64,000 nt of DNA from Rattus norvegicus (Eukaryota; Chordata; Mammalia; Rodentia; Muridae), in NCBI RefSeq assembly GCF_036323735.1, contig NW_026947411.1:847178-911177 (forward strand), in the 5' to 3' direction. A program made the position numbers and the translations under genes. The notes under the pieces are model-generated. The model was not told where the DNA came from, did not search any database, and saw nothing but the letters and a program-made list of their open reading frames with translations. Position 1 is the first letter of the stretch. Every line of letters begins with the position of its first letter. Positions 22,331 through 34,915 of the stretch are shown here, piece by piece.

Positions 22331-23341
22331 TCAGTATCTGTGGGAAGAATTTTGGACACTTGGGCAAATGTGGAATAACCCTATAGAACATTGGAAACAT
22401 TTGGTTATTTCCGCAAAGTCTTGGGTGGGTAGGAATATCTTGGGGTAAAATGGGAGATCAAGTTCTCCATGTCTAGATAGGGAAGGATGTTGGGAACCTG
22501 GAAAGTGTGGGGAAATTACCTGTCCAAGTTTGTCAGTAGAAGAGTCAGCAGAAGGTGGCCCAGGCACAGTGTGATCTACTTTGAATCTTTCAGTGCTCTC
22601 TCCACTACTGTGTTTTGTAGATGTTGCAGGCACTCTGGCTACCAACTCGTCATAGTCCATATTTTCTTCAAACCCAGTAGAAATAACCCACTTTTTTTTT
22701 CATCTTCCCAAGAATGAGCACTAAAGATGCGGCCACTCTTTTTCTGGTAGCAGGATGTAAGCACATGTTCTGGTATCCCTGGTCAGTGGGTTACTCAGTG
22801 ATCTGCTATCCTTGGTCAGTGAATTACTCATGCCCTCAGGAACCCTCAGAGGAAGTGGAACTGTCCATTTCTTCTTCTCTGTCAGTTCCGGTCTGTGGTC
22901 TAGGACCCCCTTACTGACTGAAGCCTTCATATTATCTTCGAGTTTCCGTAGCTTTTCTGTAGCACGAATATCAGGTTTTTTTGAATCTCTGGTCTTCATA
23001 GGGTTTTGTGCATCTGAACTTGTACCGAGTGCGTCTAAGTAGTCCGGAAGGTACAAAGTCGCTCGGGTCTCTACTGTTCAATTGCTTCCCACACTGGTGT
23101 AGGAAGTTATAATCCGGTTGGGGGACACTGAAGGCGGTCTCAGGTGGCGAACACTGGGAACCCTTAAAGTGCTCCCCCCATTGGAGTCCGGTGTTATAAT
23201 CATCTTGGGGGAATCTAAAGGCGTTCCAAGGCCGAGGAGGCTGGGAAATCGGCGGTGCATGGTCAGAGGGTAAAGTCCGGGATGAAGCTCACTGGCCTCT
23301 CTCCACACATCTGGCCTTTTAGTCGTTAGGAAATTGAACAA
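22331..23341 (-). pseudogene. Unrecognised collinear reading frame, broken by stops
   Basis: Three minus-strand open stretches lie in one and the same frame: 23078-23341 (87 codons), 22721-23056 (112) and 22331-22660 (110). A few in-frame stops between them, at about 23078-23080 and 22721-22700, are the only interruptions across 337 codons. The product is hydrophilic and Ser/Pro/Lys-rich, with motifs such as RRFPSLLGLGTPLDSP, LYLPDYLDALG and EKLRKLEDNM. I see no transmembrane segment. I do not recognise the family. The coherent frame suggests a decayed retrocopy or a multi-copy host gene exon set. No A-tail or splice signal is evident at 22,298, where L1-D ends. Confidence 0.45.
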
Positions 23342-24280
23342 GAAATGGCAAATGGGCTACTACTCGTGAAGTGGCAGTGAATGTACTTCCCAGTGGTGAG
23401 GAACATCAGTTGAGCTGTATCATTTGAGTATTGCTCTCTCTCCCGAGAACTTTGGACAAGTCCGGAAGGCAAAGCAGGGAAATCTCGAGTGACCATTGAT
23501 CTCAGGAAACAACCAAAGCTCGAGAGGGGCTGTCCTCGAGTTAGCACGGGGCAGTAGCGAGGTCTGCATGGTGCAGTCGCGAGGTCTGCACGGGGGTCGT
23601 GAGGTCTGCACCGGGAAGTCGCGAGGTCTGCACGAGGCAGTCGTGAGGTCTTCACGGCCCAGTCAGGAGCTGCCTCACTTGTCAATTCTGCTTGTAGTAG
23701 CGGGCGATCATCCAAGCTTTCTGAATGGGGAGGATCCCTGTCGACTCTCCTCCTTTGAATCCAGAGTGCTATCTGCTCTTGTGCACACTGTCAGGGGCCA
23801 AGACCAGGGATTCTGGAAGGATCAACATGAACGGAAAGGGCAAGAAGTGCTTAAGACACTGTGCAGTCAAGCGACTCTTAAAACAGGGTAGTTCCCTGTA
23901 AACTGGAGGCCATCAGTGGTGCAGTCATGTGTCTTGGAGCCTCAAAACCGAATGTGAAAAGCTGATCCAGACCCTTGCTCCTCAGAGACTGCAGGGACTA
24001 GAAAATCACTGGTGGACTGTGTTAGGGAATGAACATGTAATAGGATATGAATAGAGCATAGAATGCGTGTGATTGATATTAGAATTCCATGTGACTTCCA
24101 GGTGTTTCTGTGATGCTTGTGACTTGGTGTTCATTATTTTTTCTTGACCTAAAGCTCTTAATATTATTTCCATGATGATATTTTTGAAATATTGAGTATG
24201 CTACTCAATGGAATGTATTTTCTCTAGTTACATATATTGAAATTCTAAATGTCTCTTGTTATCGTACACAGTTGCCTGGC
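23342..24280. other. CpG-containing segment upstream of the unknown frame
   Basis: Relatively rich in CpG for this AT-rich, CpG-poor window, especially 23,480-23,680. It lies 5' of the unrecognised minus-strand frame and could be its former promoter or 5' UTR. The frame at 23326-23715 is open mainly because of the embedded minisatellite. Confidence 0.35.
23544..23665. repeat. 22-bp CpG-rich minisatellite
   Basis: Five to six copies of a unit like 'gcacgaggcagtcgcgaggt', starting at 23544, 23566, 23588, 23608, 23630 and (degenerate) 23652. One copy is shortened by 2 bp. Each copy keeps the 'gaggtct' core. Confidence 0.9.
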
Positions 24281-24605
24281 TAGAAATCCTGGGATGCATT
24301 CAATACTAGTAAGTTTATTGAACACATACTGTTCGTGTTACAAATTTTGCTTGTAATTAATTCTTTTGGTGACCCCCAAATAGATTGTAGAAATGGCTCC
24401 TGCCTTTTACAGACATATCTACAATCACCCTTGCTTGGAGAAAGGAGTTAAGTGTTATGCCTTCTTTGAATGAAGAGAAAGACCTAAGGCTACACTCCTC
24501 AGAAAACAAGAAATCAGAAACTGTAGGAAGAAATATGCATCTAGGCAACAATAAATGTTCCAAGCTAACCTGTGCAGTAAAATAATGTATGGAAAATGCC
24601 ACTCC
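24281..24605. other. Spacer without recognisable feature
   Basis: No gene or repeat that I can identify. Confidence 0.35.
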
Positions 24606-27600
24606 TTTATTATTAGTATTATTAATCATTGTTTTTGTTTTCATTGCAAATATTAACCACTTTCCAGTCCCTGTTAATAAACCACCCCACAGTATACTCC
24701 TCCACTTTGTCTCTAAGAGGGTGCCTCCCCAAATCTCCCACTCATTCTTCCCTCACCCCTCTAGAATCACTCTTCTCTGGGACATCAAGCATCTAAAGGC
24801 CAAGTGCTTCCCCTTCCACTGATGTGAGATGAGGCAGTCCTCAGCTACATATGTAGGGTACCAGACCATATACATTCTATGGTGGGTTGTTAGGGCCATG
24901 GGAGCTCTGAGGTGTCTGCTTAATTGATATCGTTATTCGACCTCTAATTACAATCCCCTTCAGCTCCTTCAGGCCTTCCCCTACATCTTCCATTGGGATC
25001 TCTAGGCTCAGTTCAATGGTTGGCTGTGCTGGCAGAGCCTCTCAGAGGATAGGCATATCAGACTCCAGTTTGCAAGCAGATCTCAAGATCAGCAACAGTG
25101 TCCAGTTTGGTGTCTGCAGATCTCTGGATGGCCTTTCCTTCAGCCTCTGCTGCATTTTTGCCCTGCATTTCCACTAGACAGGGATAACTGTGATTTAATA
25201 AGAGATGGGTGATTTGTCCCATTCTTGCACTGTGGACCGTGTCTATCTACTGCAGGTGGTGTCTTCAGGTTCAGTATCACTGTTGTTGTGTATGTTGGCT
25301 AATGTCAACAATGTTAGGTCCAGGGAACCTGTCACATCCTTAGTATCTGAGAAATTCGAGAGATTACCCCCTTACCAGTGAGTGAATGCCATGTGCCTTT
25401 ATTTGTGTTAGGGTTACTTCACTCAGGATGATATTTTCTAGTTTCATCCATTTGCCTATGAATTGCCTGAAGTCATTCTATTTAATACCTCAGTACCACA
25501 CCATTGTGTAAATGTACCACCTTATCTGTTTGTCTTTTGAGGGACATGTGGGCTCTTTCCAGCTTCGGTCCTTTATAAACAAGGCTGTTATAAACATAGT
25601 GGTGTATGTGAACTTGTTGTAGGTTGGAGCAAGTTTTGGATATATGCCATCGAATGGTACAGCTGGGTCCTCAAGTAGTAAATACTACGTTCAATTTTCT
25701 GAGGAACCTCCAGCCGGTTTCCAGAGTATTTAAAGAGCTTGCAATTTCAACAGTGACAGAGTGTTCCTTTCTCTCCACATCCTTGCCAGCCTCTTTTGTC
25801 ACCTGACTTTTTTATCTTAGCCATTCTGAGTGGTATGAGGTAGAATCTCAGGATTGTTTTGATTGGCTTTTCCCCAAGGACTAAGGATGTTGAAAATATC
25901 TTTAGGTGCTTCTCAGCCATTCAATATTCATCAGTTGAGAATTTTTGTGTTTAGAACTGTAGTCCACTATTAAATAGTGTTATTTGGTTCTCTGAAGGAT
26001 AGCTTATTGAATTTTTTGTATATATTGTAGATTAGTGCTCCATCGGATATAGGATTTTTAAATATCTTTTCCCAAGATGTTAGTTGCTGTATGGAAGTAA
26101 TGACAGTGTCCTTTGCCTTACAGAAACTTTGAAATTTTATGAAGTTTCATTTTTTAATTTTTGATCTTAGAACAAAAGACTTTGGTGTTGTATTCAGGAA
26201 ATTTTCCCCAATTCTAAAGTGTTCAAGGCTTTTCCCTGCTTTTTCATCAGTTAGTTTCAGTGTATCTGGTTTTATTTGGAGGTCTTATTTTTAAATTTTT
26301 TTATTAACTTGAGTATTTCTTATTTACATTACCAGTGTTATTCCCTTTCCATTTTTCCAGGCAAACATCCCACTAAGCCCTCCCCCTCCCCTTTATGGGT
26401 GTTCCCATCCCCACCCTCCCCCCATTGACACCCTCCCCCAACAATCACATTCACTGGGGTTTCAGTCTTACCAGGACCAAGTGCTTCCTGTTCCACTGGT
26501 GATCTTTATGTGGAGGACTTTAATCCACATTTACTTAAACTTTGTACAAGGAGATAAGAATGGATTAATTTGCATTCTTCTACATTCTGCCCTTCAGGTG
26601 AAACAGCAAAATATTTTTAAAAAATGCTATCGTTTTTTCCACTGAATGGTTTTAGATCTTTTATCAATTTCCAAGTGGCCATAGCTGTGTGGGTTCATTT
26701 CTGCATCTTCAATTCTATTCCATTTATTTACCTGCCTGTCTCAATACCAATACATTACAGTTTTTCATCACCATTGCTCTGTAACACAACATGAGCTCAG
26801 GGATGGTGATTTCCCCAAAATGCTTTTATTTTTGAGAATAGTTTTCTCTATCCTGGGATTTATTTTATTCCAAATAAATTGGCAAACTGTCATTTTTATG
26901 TCTGTGAAGAATTCACTTGTAATATTGATGGGGATTGAATTGCATCTGTAAATTGCTTTTGGCAAAATGGACATTTTCACAACATTTGTCCTGTCAATAC
27001 ACAAGCATGGGAGATCTTTCTAATTTCTGAGACCTTCAATTTAATTCTTCAGAGACATATGTTCTTGTCATATATATCTTTCACTTGCTTGGTTAGAGTC
27101 ACACTGAAGTATTTCATATGCTTTTTGACTGTTGTCAAGTGTGTCATTTCTGTAATTTCTTTCTCAGTCTATTTCTCTTTTGAGTAGAGTACTGATTTGT
27201 TTGAATCAATTTTTTACCCTGCCACTTTGCTAAAGTTTTTTATTAGGCTTATAAATTCACTGGTGGAAATTTTGGGGCCAATTAAATATACTACCACATC
27301 ATCTGCACATAGTGACATTTTGAATACTTCATTTGCAATATTAGTCTGTTTACCTACATTTGTTGTCTAATTACTCTGGCTAGGACTTCGAATACTATAT
27401 TGAAAAGGTAGGGAAAGAGTGGGTGTCCTTGTCTAGTTCCTGATTTTAGTGGGATTGCATTAAATTTCTCTCCATTTAGTTTGATGCTGGCTACTGGTTT
27501 GCTGTATATTGCTTTTACTGTGCTTCAGTATGGTCCTTGAATTTAAGATATTTCCAAGACTTTTAACTGTAAAATGCTTTCTCAGCATCTAATGAGATAA

Positions 27601-28776
27601 TTAATTGTTTTCTTTTCTTTGAATTTGTTTTTATAGTGGGATTAGTTTGATTAGTGATCAGGTTCTGTATATTAAACAATCCCAGTATCTCCAGGATGAA
27701 GCCTACTTGATCGTGATGGATGATTGTTTTGATGTGTTCTTGGATTTGGTTTGAAAGAAATTTACTGAGAATATTTGCAGGGATATTCATGAATAAATTG
27801 GTCTGAAATTCTCTTTTTTTGATGGGTCTTTGTTTGCTTTAGTTATAAGCATAACTATGGCATCAGAGAAAGAATTGTGTAGTGTTTCTTCTATTTCTAG
27901 ATTGTTGAATAGTTTGGAGAATATTGGTATTAGGTATTCTGTGAAGATCTGAGAGAATTCTGTACTAAACCTTTCCAGTCCTGGGATCTTTGGTTGGGAG
28001 ATATTTAATGACTGCTTCTACTACTTTATGAGTTATGGGAGTATTTAGATGGTTTATCTGATCCTGATTCAACTTTGGTAACTTGTATCTGAATAGAAAA
28101 TTATCCATTTATTCCTTACTTTCCCGTTTTTTTAAGCATAGGCTTTTATAGTAGGATCTGATAATTTTTCGAGTTTTCTCATTTTCTATGGTTATATCTC
28201 TATTTCAATTCTGATTTTGTTATTTTTAATTTGAATACTAAGGATTTACCTGTTTCTGGATTTTTCAAAGAACCAGCTCCTGGTTTTGTTGATTCTTTAT
28301 ATAATTCCTTTTGTTTCTACTTGGTTGATTTCAGTCTGGAGTTTGATTATTTCCTGCTGTATAGTCCTCTTGGTGTATTTGGATTTGTATTGGTTCTGAG
28401 ATTTCAGGTGTTCTGTCAAACTACTAGTGGATCATAGCAATTGTTTCTTTGTGGAGGCTCTCAGAGCTATGAGTTTTCCTCTTAGCATTTCTTTTTTGTG
28501 TTCCCAAGTTATGCCTTCATTTTCATTAAATTCAAAAGTGTCTTTAATTTTTTCTTTATTTCTTCCTTGAACAAGTTCTCCTCGAGTAAATCATTCCTGA
28601 GCTACCATGTATATGTGGGTCTTTGGTTGTTCTTGTTGTTATTGAAGACCATTCTTAGTGTTTAGTGATCTCATAGGATGCAAGGGATTAATTCAGTCTT
28701 CTTGTGTTTGTTGAGGCCTGTTTTGTGATGGATCATATTGTCAGTTTTGGAGAAGGTACTATGTGGGACTGAGAAG
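24606..28776 (-). mobile_element. L1-E: old antisense LINE-1
   Basis: Reverse complement of an older rodent L1 (Lx-like). The 3' UTR spans about 24,606-25,400, and ORF2 continues to 28,776. ORF2 pieces are readable on the minus strand at 26768-27004 (NVVKMSILPKAIYR, CQFIWNK) and 27563-27790 (IKTIIHHDQVGFI, ISLDAEKAF). Decay is heavy. It is interrupted by L1-F and truncated by the LTR-like element starting at 28,777. Confidence 0.87.
26287..26504 (-). mobile_element. L1-F: younger L1 3' end nested in L1-E
   Basis: Starts with the complement of a young L1 tail ('ttttattaacttgagtattt') and ends 'cactggtgatc'. It is flanked by near-matching 16-mers (26271-26286 and 26505-26520, 14 of 16 bases equal) that look like a target-site duplication. 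L1-E continues in register after it. Confidence 0.85.
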
Positions 28777-29810
28777 AAAGTGTCAGGAGCCATGACTGGA
28801 CAAGCTAATAACTGGCAGGTGATCATCCTCAGATGAACAGCATCGGATTACTTTATAATCCACAACTGGTACACCCTTATTAAGCAAGGCTGTAATGGAT
28901 TCATTTTGGGAAAGTTTCCTGCTATTAAAATGCTATTCCTGTTGTTATTATTAGACATATATAACAATAATTGAGTTATAGCACCTTTGGAGCACATCTC
29001 TGCAGGCCTATGAAGTTGTACTGTCCCGTAGTGTTAGTATACAGACAAGTAGATGAATTCTTTAGTCTTAATAACGATCCTACAATAATTCTTAAAATTA
29101 TATCAATGGTTATTAAGCTCTTTTATAGTGGGACTGCTATAAGTCTCTTTCTATTAGTCAAAATTCCAGTGACAACTCTGCCAGTCTCCCAGGTGTCACC
29201 ATTTAATTGTTCTGAGAGAGTAAACAGACTTAATCCTACTCAGAACACATTCCAAGAGGTTCCAAAACAGTTATCAAGAGTCAAACAAAGAGATCAAACG
29301 ATTTGGTACAGGTGAAAGGACACAAGATAAGATATTGACTGGGTTTTTCAATATATAACTTCACTAACAACTATGGTTTAGGATCTTCAGTGAGCCTGTG
29401 GAGCTGACACTCGTGATGAATGTTTAGCCAGATAATTACTTCTGATGGATAATCGTGATGTCATGCCCCACCACCATGATGTCATGTCCCACACCCATGA
29501 TGTCCCGCCCCCTTCCCAGTGATGTCATGCCTGAGTCCCTTGCTAGAATGGTTGCATCTATTCACCAGGTAGCATTCTGAATGCTGCCCTGGAACCACAC
29601 TCCTCCAGGCTCCTACCATTTATACTCCCTCCTTCTATCCTCTCCCCTTCTTATCTGAGAGAGTGGAGGACCCCTCTGGGTTCACCCTCTCCCCTGGCAC
29701 ATCAAGTCTCTACTCAACTAGATTCATCGTCTCCCACCAGGTCCTGAAAACGCAGCCCGGGTAGGAGAACAGGATCCACAGACAAGCGACTGGTTTAGTG
29801 ACCCCACGTG
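28777..29810. repeat. LTR-like element, copy B
   Basis: Begins TGTCAGGAGCC exactly where L1-E stops. Bases 28,906-29,450 match 1-536. Downstream it becomes GC-richer with a TATA-like 'tttatactccc' near 29,619 and pyrimidine-rich leader-like sequence. This fits an LTR followed by proviral leader, but I could not place the second end or name the family. The plus-strand frame 28971-29315 has no recognisable product. Confidence 0.55.
29457..29541. repeat. 21-bp tandem repeat with CRE-like cores
   Basis: Four copies start at about 29457, 29478, 29499 and 29521. Three carry 'gatgtcatg' and one 'gatgtcccg'. 'TGATGTCA' resembles a cyclic-AMP response element with one mismatch. Copy A at 1-536 stops before this block. 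Confidence 0.85.
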
Positions 29811-29829
29811 AAGATCATTGTGCTCCTCT

Positions 29830-30858
29830 GTCTCTGTCTGCCCTTCCCTCAGCCCTTCAGTGAGACTCACTGAGCTCCATTCGATATTTGGCCGTATGTC
29901 TGTGCACCTGTGTCAGTCGGCTGCTCCGTTGAGTCTTGCAGAGGACAATAATGCTACCCTCCTGTCTGCAAACATAAGAAAGGACCATTAATAATGTCAG
30001 GGTTTGCCGTTTGCCCATAGGATAAGTCTCACATCCGGCCACTTACCTTGTCGCCATTCCCTCATTTCCTCTTCCATCTCTGTACTTGTGTTTCTTATAG
30101 AGAGGACAAATTCTGGGTCAAAATTTTGGGAGTGTGTTTGGGTTATTATCCTTCCACCTTGGGTCCTCTGTGGCTATGGAAAGTGACCATTTCAGTACCC
30201 GTATCCCCACTGCTACGAATCTCAGCTAAAGTCACCCTCATGGATGCTGGGGTAGCCTCACACATCCCAGATTGCAGGCAAATAATACAGATATCACCCA
30301 CCCTGGACAGTCACTGATTTCAGTTTATTCTCTTGGCCCTCTGTCCCTCTTGCCCGTCTCTCCCAAGAAATGATTCTCAAACCCCATTTCCCTTCCCATC
30401 CTCTCACCACCCAATCCTTTCCTTCCATCTGCCTACTCTCATTATTTTATTCATCTTTCTGAGTGAAATTTAAGCATTTTCTTAGGCCTTTCTTCTTGTT
30501 TAGCTTCTTTGGTTCCGTAGATCGTAGCTTGTGAATTCTGTACTTTATGGCTAATACCTTCTTTTAAGTGAATATGTACATGTTATTTTGTGTCTCAATT
30601 ACCTCATTCAGAACAATACTTTCTCATTCCATCTACTTGACTACATCCTCACAATGTACTTATTTTCATAGCTGCATAGTATTCCATACTATAAATGAAC
30701 CACATTTTCTGTAGCCATTCTTTGGTTGAGGGGCATCTGGGTTATTTCTATTTCCTTCTTATTATGAAGAAAGCAGTAAGGAAACTTATGGAGCACATGT
30801 CCTTGAGGTATGGCAGAGGTCTTTTCAGTTATAAGGCCAGGAGTAGTATAGCTAGGTA

Positions 30859-30908
<50 letters not shown>

Positions 30909-32880
30909 TTTATATGCAACTTAAACAAAGTTTAACTCCATGTGTAGCTCACAAGTTAATGTGAAATGCTGAGGGCAGAATTTTTTATACTTCAGTTTGC
31001 TTATATGGTGAATCACTTTGATCGATTTTCATAGACTGAACCACTCCTGCAGCTACAGGAGGAAGCCTACTAGATGGCACTGGATGGAATATTCATGTGT
31101 CCTTGGATTTTGTTTTCTATAATTTTACCTAGTATTTTTTCCACCTATGTTCTTAAGGGAAGTTCGTCTGAAATTCTTGCTGTGTTAAGTCCTTTTGTGA
31201 TTTAGGTGTCAGGGTGACTGTGCTGTCAAGGAATAAGTTTGGCAATTTTCCTCCTGTTTCTGTTTTTTGGAGTATGTTGAGAATTCTTTGAAAATCTGGT
31301 AGGACTCTGTGCTCAAACAATCTGGCCTTGTGGCTCTTTCAGTGGGGAAACTTTTAATTACTCTTTTGTCTCTTTAGGTGTTGTAGAGCTATTTACATAG
31401 TTTATCTTACCTCAGTTTACATGTGGTCAGTGTTATCCATCTACAAAATCATCCATTTCATTCAGAGCTTCAAATTGTGTAACCACCAGGTTTCTGAAGT
31501 GAGACCTAAGGATTTTGTGACTTTCATCAGTGTCCATGGATGTGGCTCCCTGATCATTTCTGATTTGGATGCTATTTCTCCTCCTAGTACATTTTCTGTC
31601 TTAGGGTTTGTCTGTCTTGTTGATGTTCCCAAGGAACCAGCTATTTTTTTTTTTGTTGATCTTTGTATTCTTTGTTTCTGATGTACCACTTTCACCCCGA
31701 GTCTGATTATTTCTTGCTGTCTCCTCCTTTAATATGTATTTGCTTCTTTTTATTTTAGAGACTTAGGGTGTGCTGGGAAGTTGCTAGTGTTGGTTCTCTC
31801 TGGTTTCTTTATGAAAGCGCCTTGTGCTGCATATGCATGTTCCTCTTAGCAATGCTTTCCTTATTTCCCTTAAGTTTGGAGAAGCTGTGCCTTCATTTTC
31901 TTTGAATTCTAGGAATGCTCTTTTTTATGTCTTCTCTGAACGGATGGCTCTTCAGTTGCGAGTTATTGAATTTCAATGAGTTTATACACTTTTTCTTATT
32001 GCTGAAGTCCAGTTTTAATCTATTGTCATCTGAGAAAATACAATGGTTAGCACAGTCTTTCTGTATCCCTTGTGGCTTTTTTAGAGTGTGAGAACATGGT
32101 CAGTTTAGGATAAGGTTCCATGAGGTACTGAAAGGAGAGTGTTTACTTTTGTATTCAGGTGAATTATTATGTAGATATCAGTGAGGTCAACTTAATTGAA
32201 CCCCGTGTTAGTTACATCATTTTTTTTTAATTTCTGTCTCAATGGCCTGCCCTTGGTAAGAGTAGGACATTGATATTCCCTACTACTCATTTGTGAGGTT
32301 CGATTTGATATTTAAGCTTCAGCAATATTGCTGCCTTTGTCTTTGGCATATAGACATCTAGAATCGAGATGGCATTTTGGTGGATTTTTCTTCTGATGCA
32401 TATGAATTGTCCTTCCCCAACTCTATTGATTACTTTTGGTTGCATGTCTGATTTGCTGGATGTTAGAATATCTACGCCATTTGTTTCTTGTGTCTATTTG
32501 CTTGGAAAAGCTTTTCAAACACCTTTGTATGAGGTTGTGTCTATCTCAGTTGCTGGATTGTGTTTCTTGAGTGCAACAGAAGGATAGATCCTGTTTTTAA
32601 ATCCATTGTGATAGCCTGTGTTCTTTTACTATTGAGTAGAGGCCATTAATGCTTAAAGGCATTAATGATAAGTGATATTTAGTTCATTCTATTTTGATGT
32701 TGTCGAAGCATGGTTATTTTTTTTTTTTTTGATTTCATGTTTTTGGTTTTTGTTTTTTCGATTGGGATGTTTGAGTGTGTATGTGAGTATTAGATATGTT
32801 CTGTAGGGTGCATGGCTTTTTTTGTTAACATGTTTCGTTTTTGTTTTTTGGAGGAGCTGTTAGAGTATGTGTGTGAATAT
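29830..32880 (-). mobile_element. L1-G: old antisense LINE-1
   Basis: The 3' UTR part (29,870-30,460) matches the Lx-type rodent L1 tail in antisense ('ctcctgtctgcaaacataag'). ORF2 follows to about 32,880. The ORF2 C-terminal complement is recognisable near 30,690-30,860 and the RT complement near 31,020-31,350. It is strongly decayed, with an AT microsatellite inside. Confidence 0.75.
30857..30905. repeat. (TA)n microsatellite in L1-G
   Basis: About 23 TA dinucleotides. Confidence 0.95.
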
Positions 32881-32919
32881 GAGAACACTTCTGTAGGTTA
32901 TGCTGTGCAATTATTAATT

Positions 32920-33225
32920 TCTAGTGGGAGGCAGGGATGGTTCAATTTCTGAAAATCCATCAATATAATGCACTAACTAATGAAAATAAAAGAAAAAAAT
33001 CACATGATAATCTGATTAGATGCTGAAAAGGCTTGCAAAAATATTCGAAACCCTTTTCATGTTAAAAGGATAAGAGCGAGCAGGGATACCAGTCCTATGC
33101 AGAAACATAATAGAAGCAATGAGCTGCAAGTCGGTACCCAACATCAACCTAAATGGAGAGAAACATAAAGCAATTCCATTAAAGTCAAGGACAATGTAAG
33201 GATGCCCACTATCAGTAGAGTATTT
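32920..33225 (+). mobile_element. L1-H: plus-strand ORF2 scrap
   Basis: A short sense fragment of an old L1 reverse transcriptase region, from 'gggaggcagggatggttcaa' to 'gatgcccactatcagt'. It is opposite in orientation to L1-G, which it abuts. Confidence 0.75.
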
Positions 33226-33675
33226 GAAATTCTATCCATGGTAAAAGAATGGTTCAAATTTGGTTTTGACATGGAGTATGGCCAAGGCCTGAGAAGGAGA
33301 AATGGCATAGAGATTTAGAACTCCTGGGTTATGGCCCACTCTTCAGCACAGTCTCATTGGGCATTGGTGAGTCATGAACCCAACGAGGACTTCATGCAGA
33401 GTGTTGCTCGGTTATACCACTCATATCTCTCTTAATCTAAGAAGTGCATGAAAATCCTCATGGAGATTCCCACCACTCAAAAGGCAGCACCATTGGTATT
33501 GGCAATAACAGTGGTCAAGGTCATTCAGGGATTGCCTCTGGGGCAGATCAGTGCTTCCATCATTGCCTGAAGAAATGTACAATGGTCAGAGACAACCACA
33601 ACCCTTAAAAAGCTTTTGGGAAAATAAAAGTGTTCGTGAAGCTGGCTAAGATGTTTTCACTACTGTCTCTGATGT

Positions 33676-33740
<65 letters not shown>

Positions 33741-33960
33741 AACAATTTGAAGTTCGGAAAGGCTGGGACCTTTTAAGGTCAGGGATCAAGAACAATGGTG
33801 GTACAGGTAATGGTGTGACTGTCACAGAAGCTGGACTGTTGATGACTGATTTCTGACCCAGTTTTACCCTCAGCTTCCTGATAAGATTTAATAAGGATTT
33901 CCAATCACAGACGTATATTCTGATCATTTAAAGCAGATATGACGTTTTTATACAGATGTT
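33226..33960 (+). pseudogene. Possible processed pseudogene, parent unknown
   Basis: The sequence has higher GC than its surroundings and reads, in short plus-strand pieces, like a hydrophilic protein tail (for example from ATG at 33,334: MAHSSAQSHW). This is followed after stops by a 3' UTR-like stretch split by an AT microsatellite. A T-rich run at 33,968 is on the wrong strand for a plus-strand A-tail. I do not recognise the parent gene. This could equally be unique sequence. Confidence 0.25.
33679..33738. repeat. (AT)n microsatellite
   Basis: About 30 AT dinucleotides, uninterrupted. Confidence 0.97.
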
Positions 33961-34304
33961 TAGATTTCTTTTTTTTTTTTTTAAGATTCTTATGAGGGTA
34001 CTTTTAATGATAAATAATACAATACTTAACCATTGCTCTAGAAATTCAAATTGCTGCCTACAGTGAAGGGAAACCAACTGAAAAAAGTACTTTGTTTGTT
34101 CTTTGTTACTTTATAACAAATTGCTTACTTATGAAGTTACGTTGGCCTTGGGAGTAATTTGTTTTCTCTACGTGTATTATGTAATACTAGGTCTCATACA
34201 GTGTTGGGTACCACTTTTTTCACCATCAAGCAGGAGAAGAAAATTAGTACATGTTCACATTTGCAATTTTTAATGGCTTGAAAGATTTCACTAGGATATC
34301 AAAG
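33961..34304. other. Spacer without recognisable feature
   Basis: AT-rich. No gene or known repeat seen. Confidence 0.35.
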
Positions 34305-34915
34305 CTACTTGTTGTGGTTTGCCCTGAAGTTATCTGTATTTTGATGCTAAATCCACTGGCCCAAGGATAGTTGCCTAGTCTTGTACTCAGAACTCAGGTG
34401 ACTTCACAAGAACCACCTCCCATTGAATTTGTAAAGTACATGTGAGGGGCAGGAACAGGATAGAAGGAATCCTGTCATTGGAGGAGAAGGAAGGATGGGC
34501 GGGAGAGATGTTTGAAAGGAGAGGAGGAGACTAGAGGAAAAGGGAGAGACAGCAAGAGGAGAGGGTGAGAAGCCATTGAAGGTGAAGTCAAGATTCTGCT
34601 CTCTGTATTTACAGGTTGGTATTAATGTTCCTAAGGGATAGATGGTAAAGTGCTTTGTTTGTTTAAGTGGGCAATTATATCTTATTAATTGGGTCAAAAT
34701 TATTGTGTTGTGTGTTCTTTTACATGAGGGTTTGAGGATAGGAAAGTGTGTGGCAGCAAGAGACACTGGGCAGCCAAGGAGTGGGGATGTGTTTTCCCAA
34801 AGATATCTACCAGATATCATGGGACAATATGGTGCCAGTGCTAGCGGGGTAAAAGGCAACATTACTTTTTTCTTTTCTCTTTTTACAACAGATCATGAAC
34901 CAAGGTGATGATCAA
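34305..34915. repeat. Purine-rich module, copy 1
   Basis: Shares an ordered series of blocks with 35,528-36,270: 'gttgtggtttgcc', a GA-rich tract, 'aagtgggcaattatatctta', 'aagtgtgtggc' and an 'agatatc' pair. The order and spacing suggest a duplicated LTR-retrotransposon-like element, but I cannot name it. The open frames across the GA-rich part are compositional. Confidence 0.6.
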
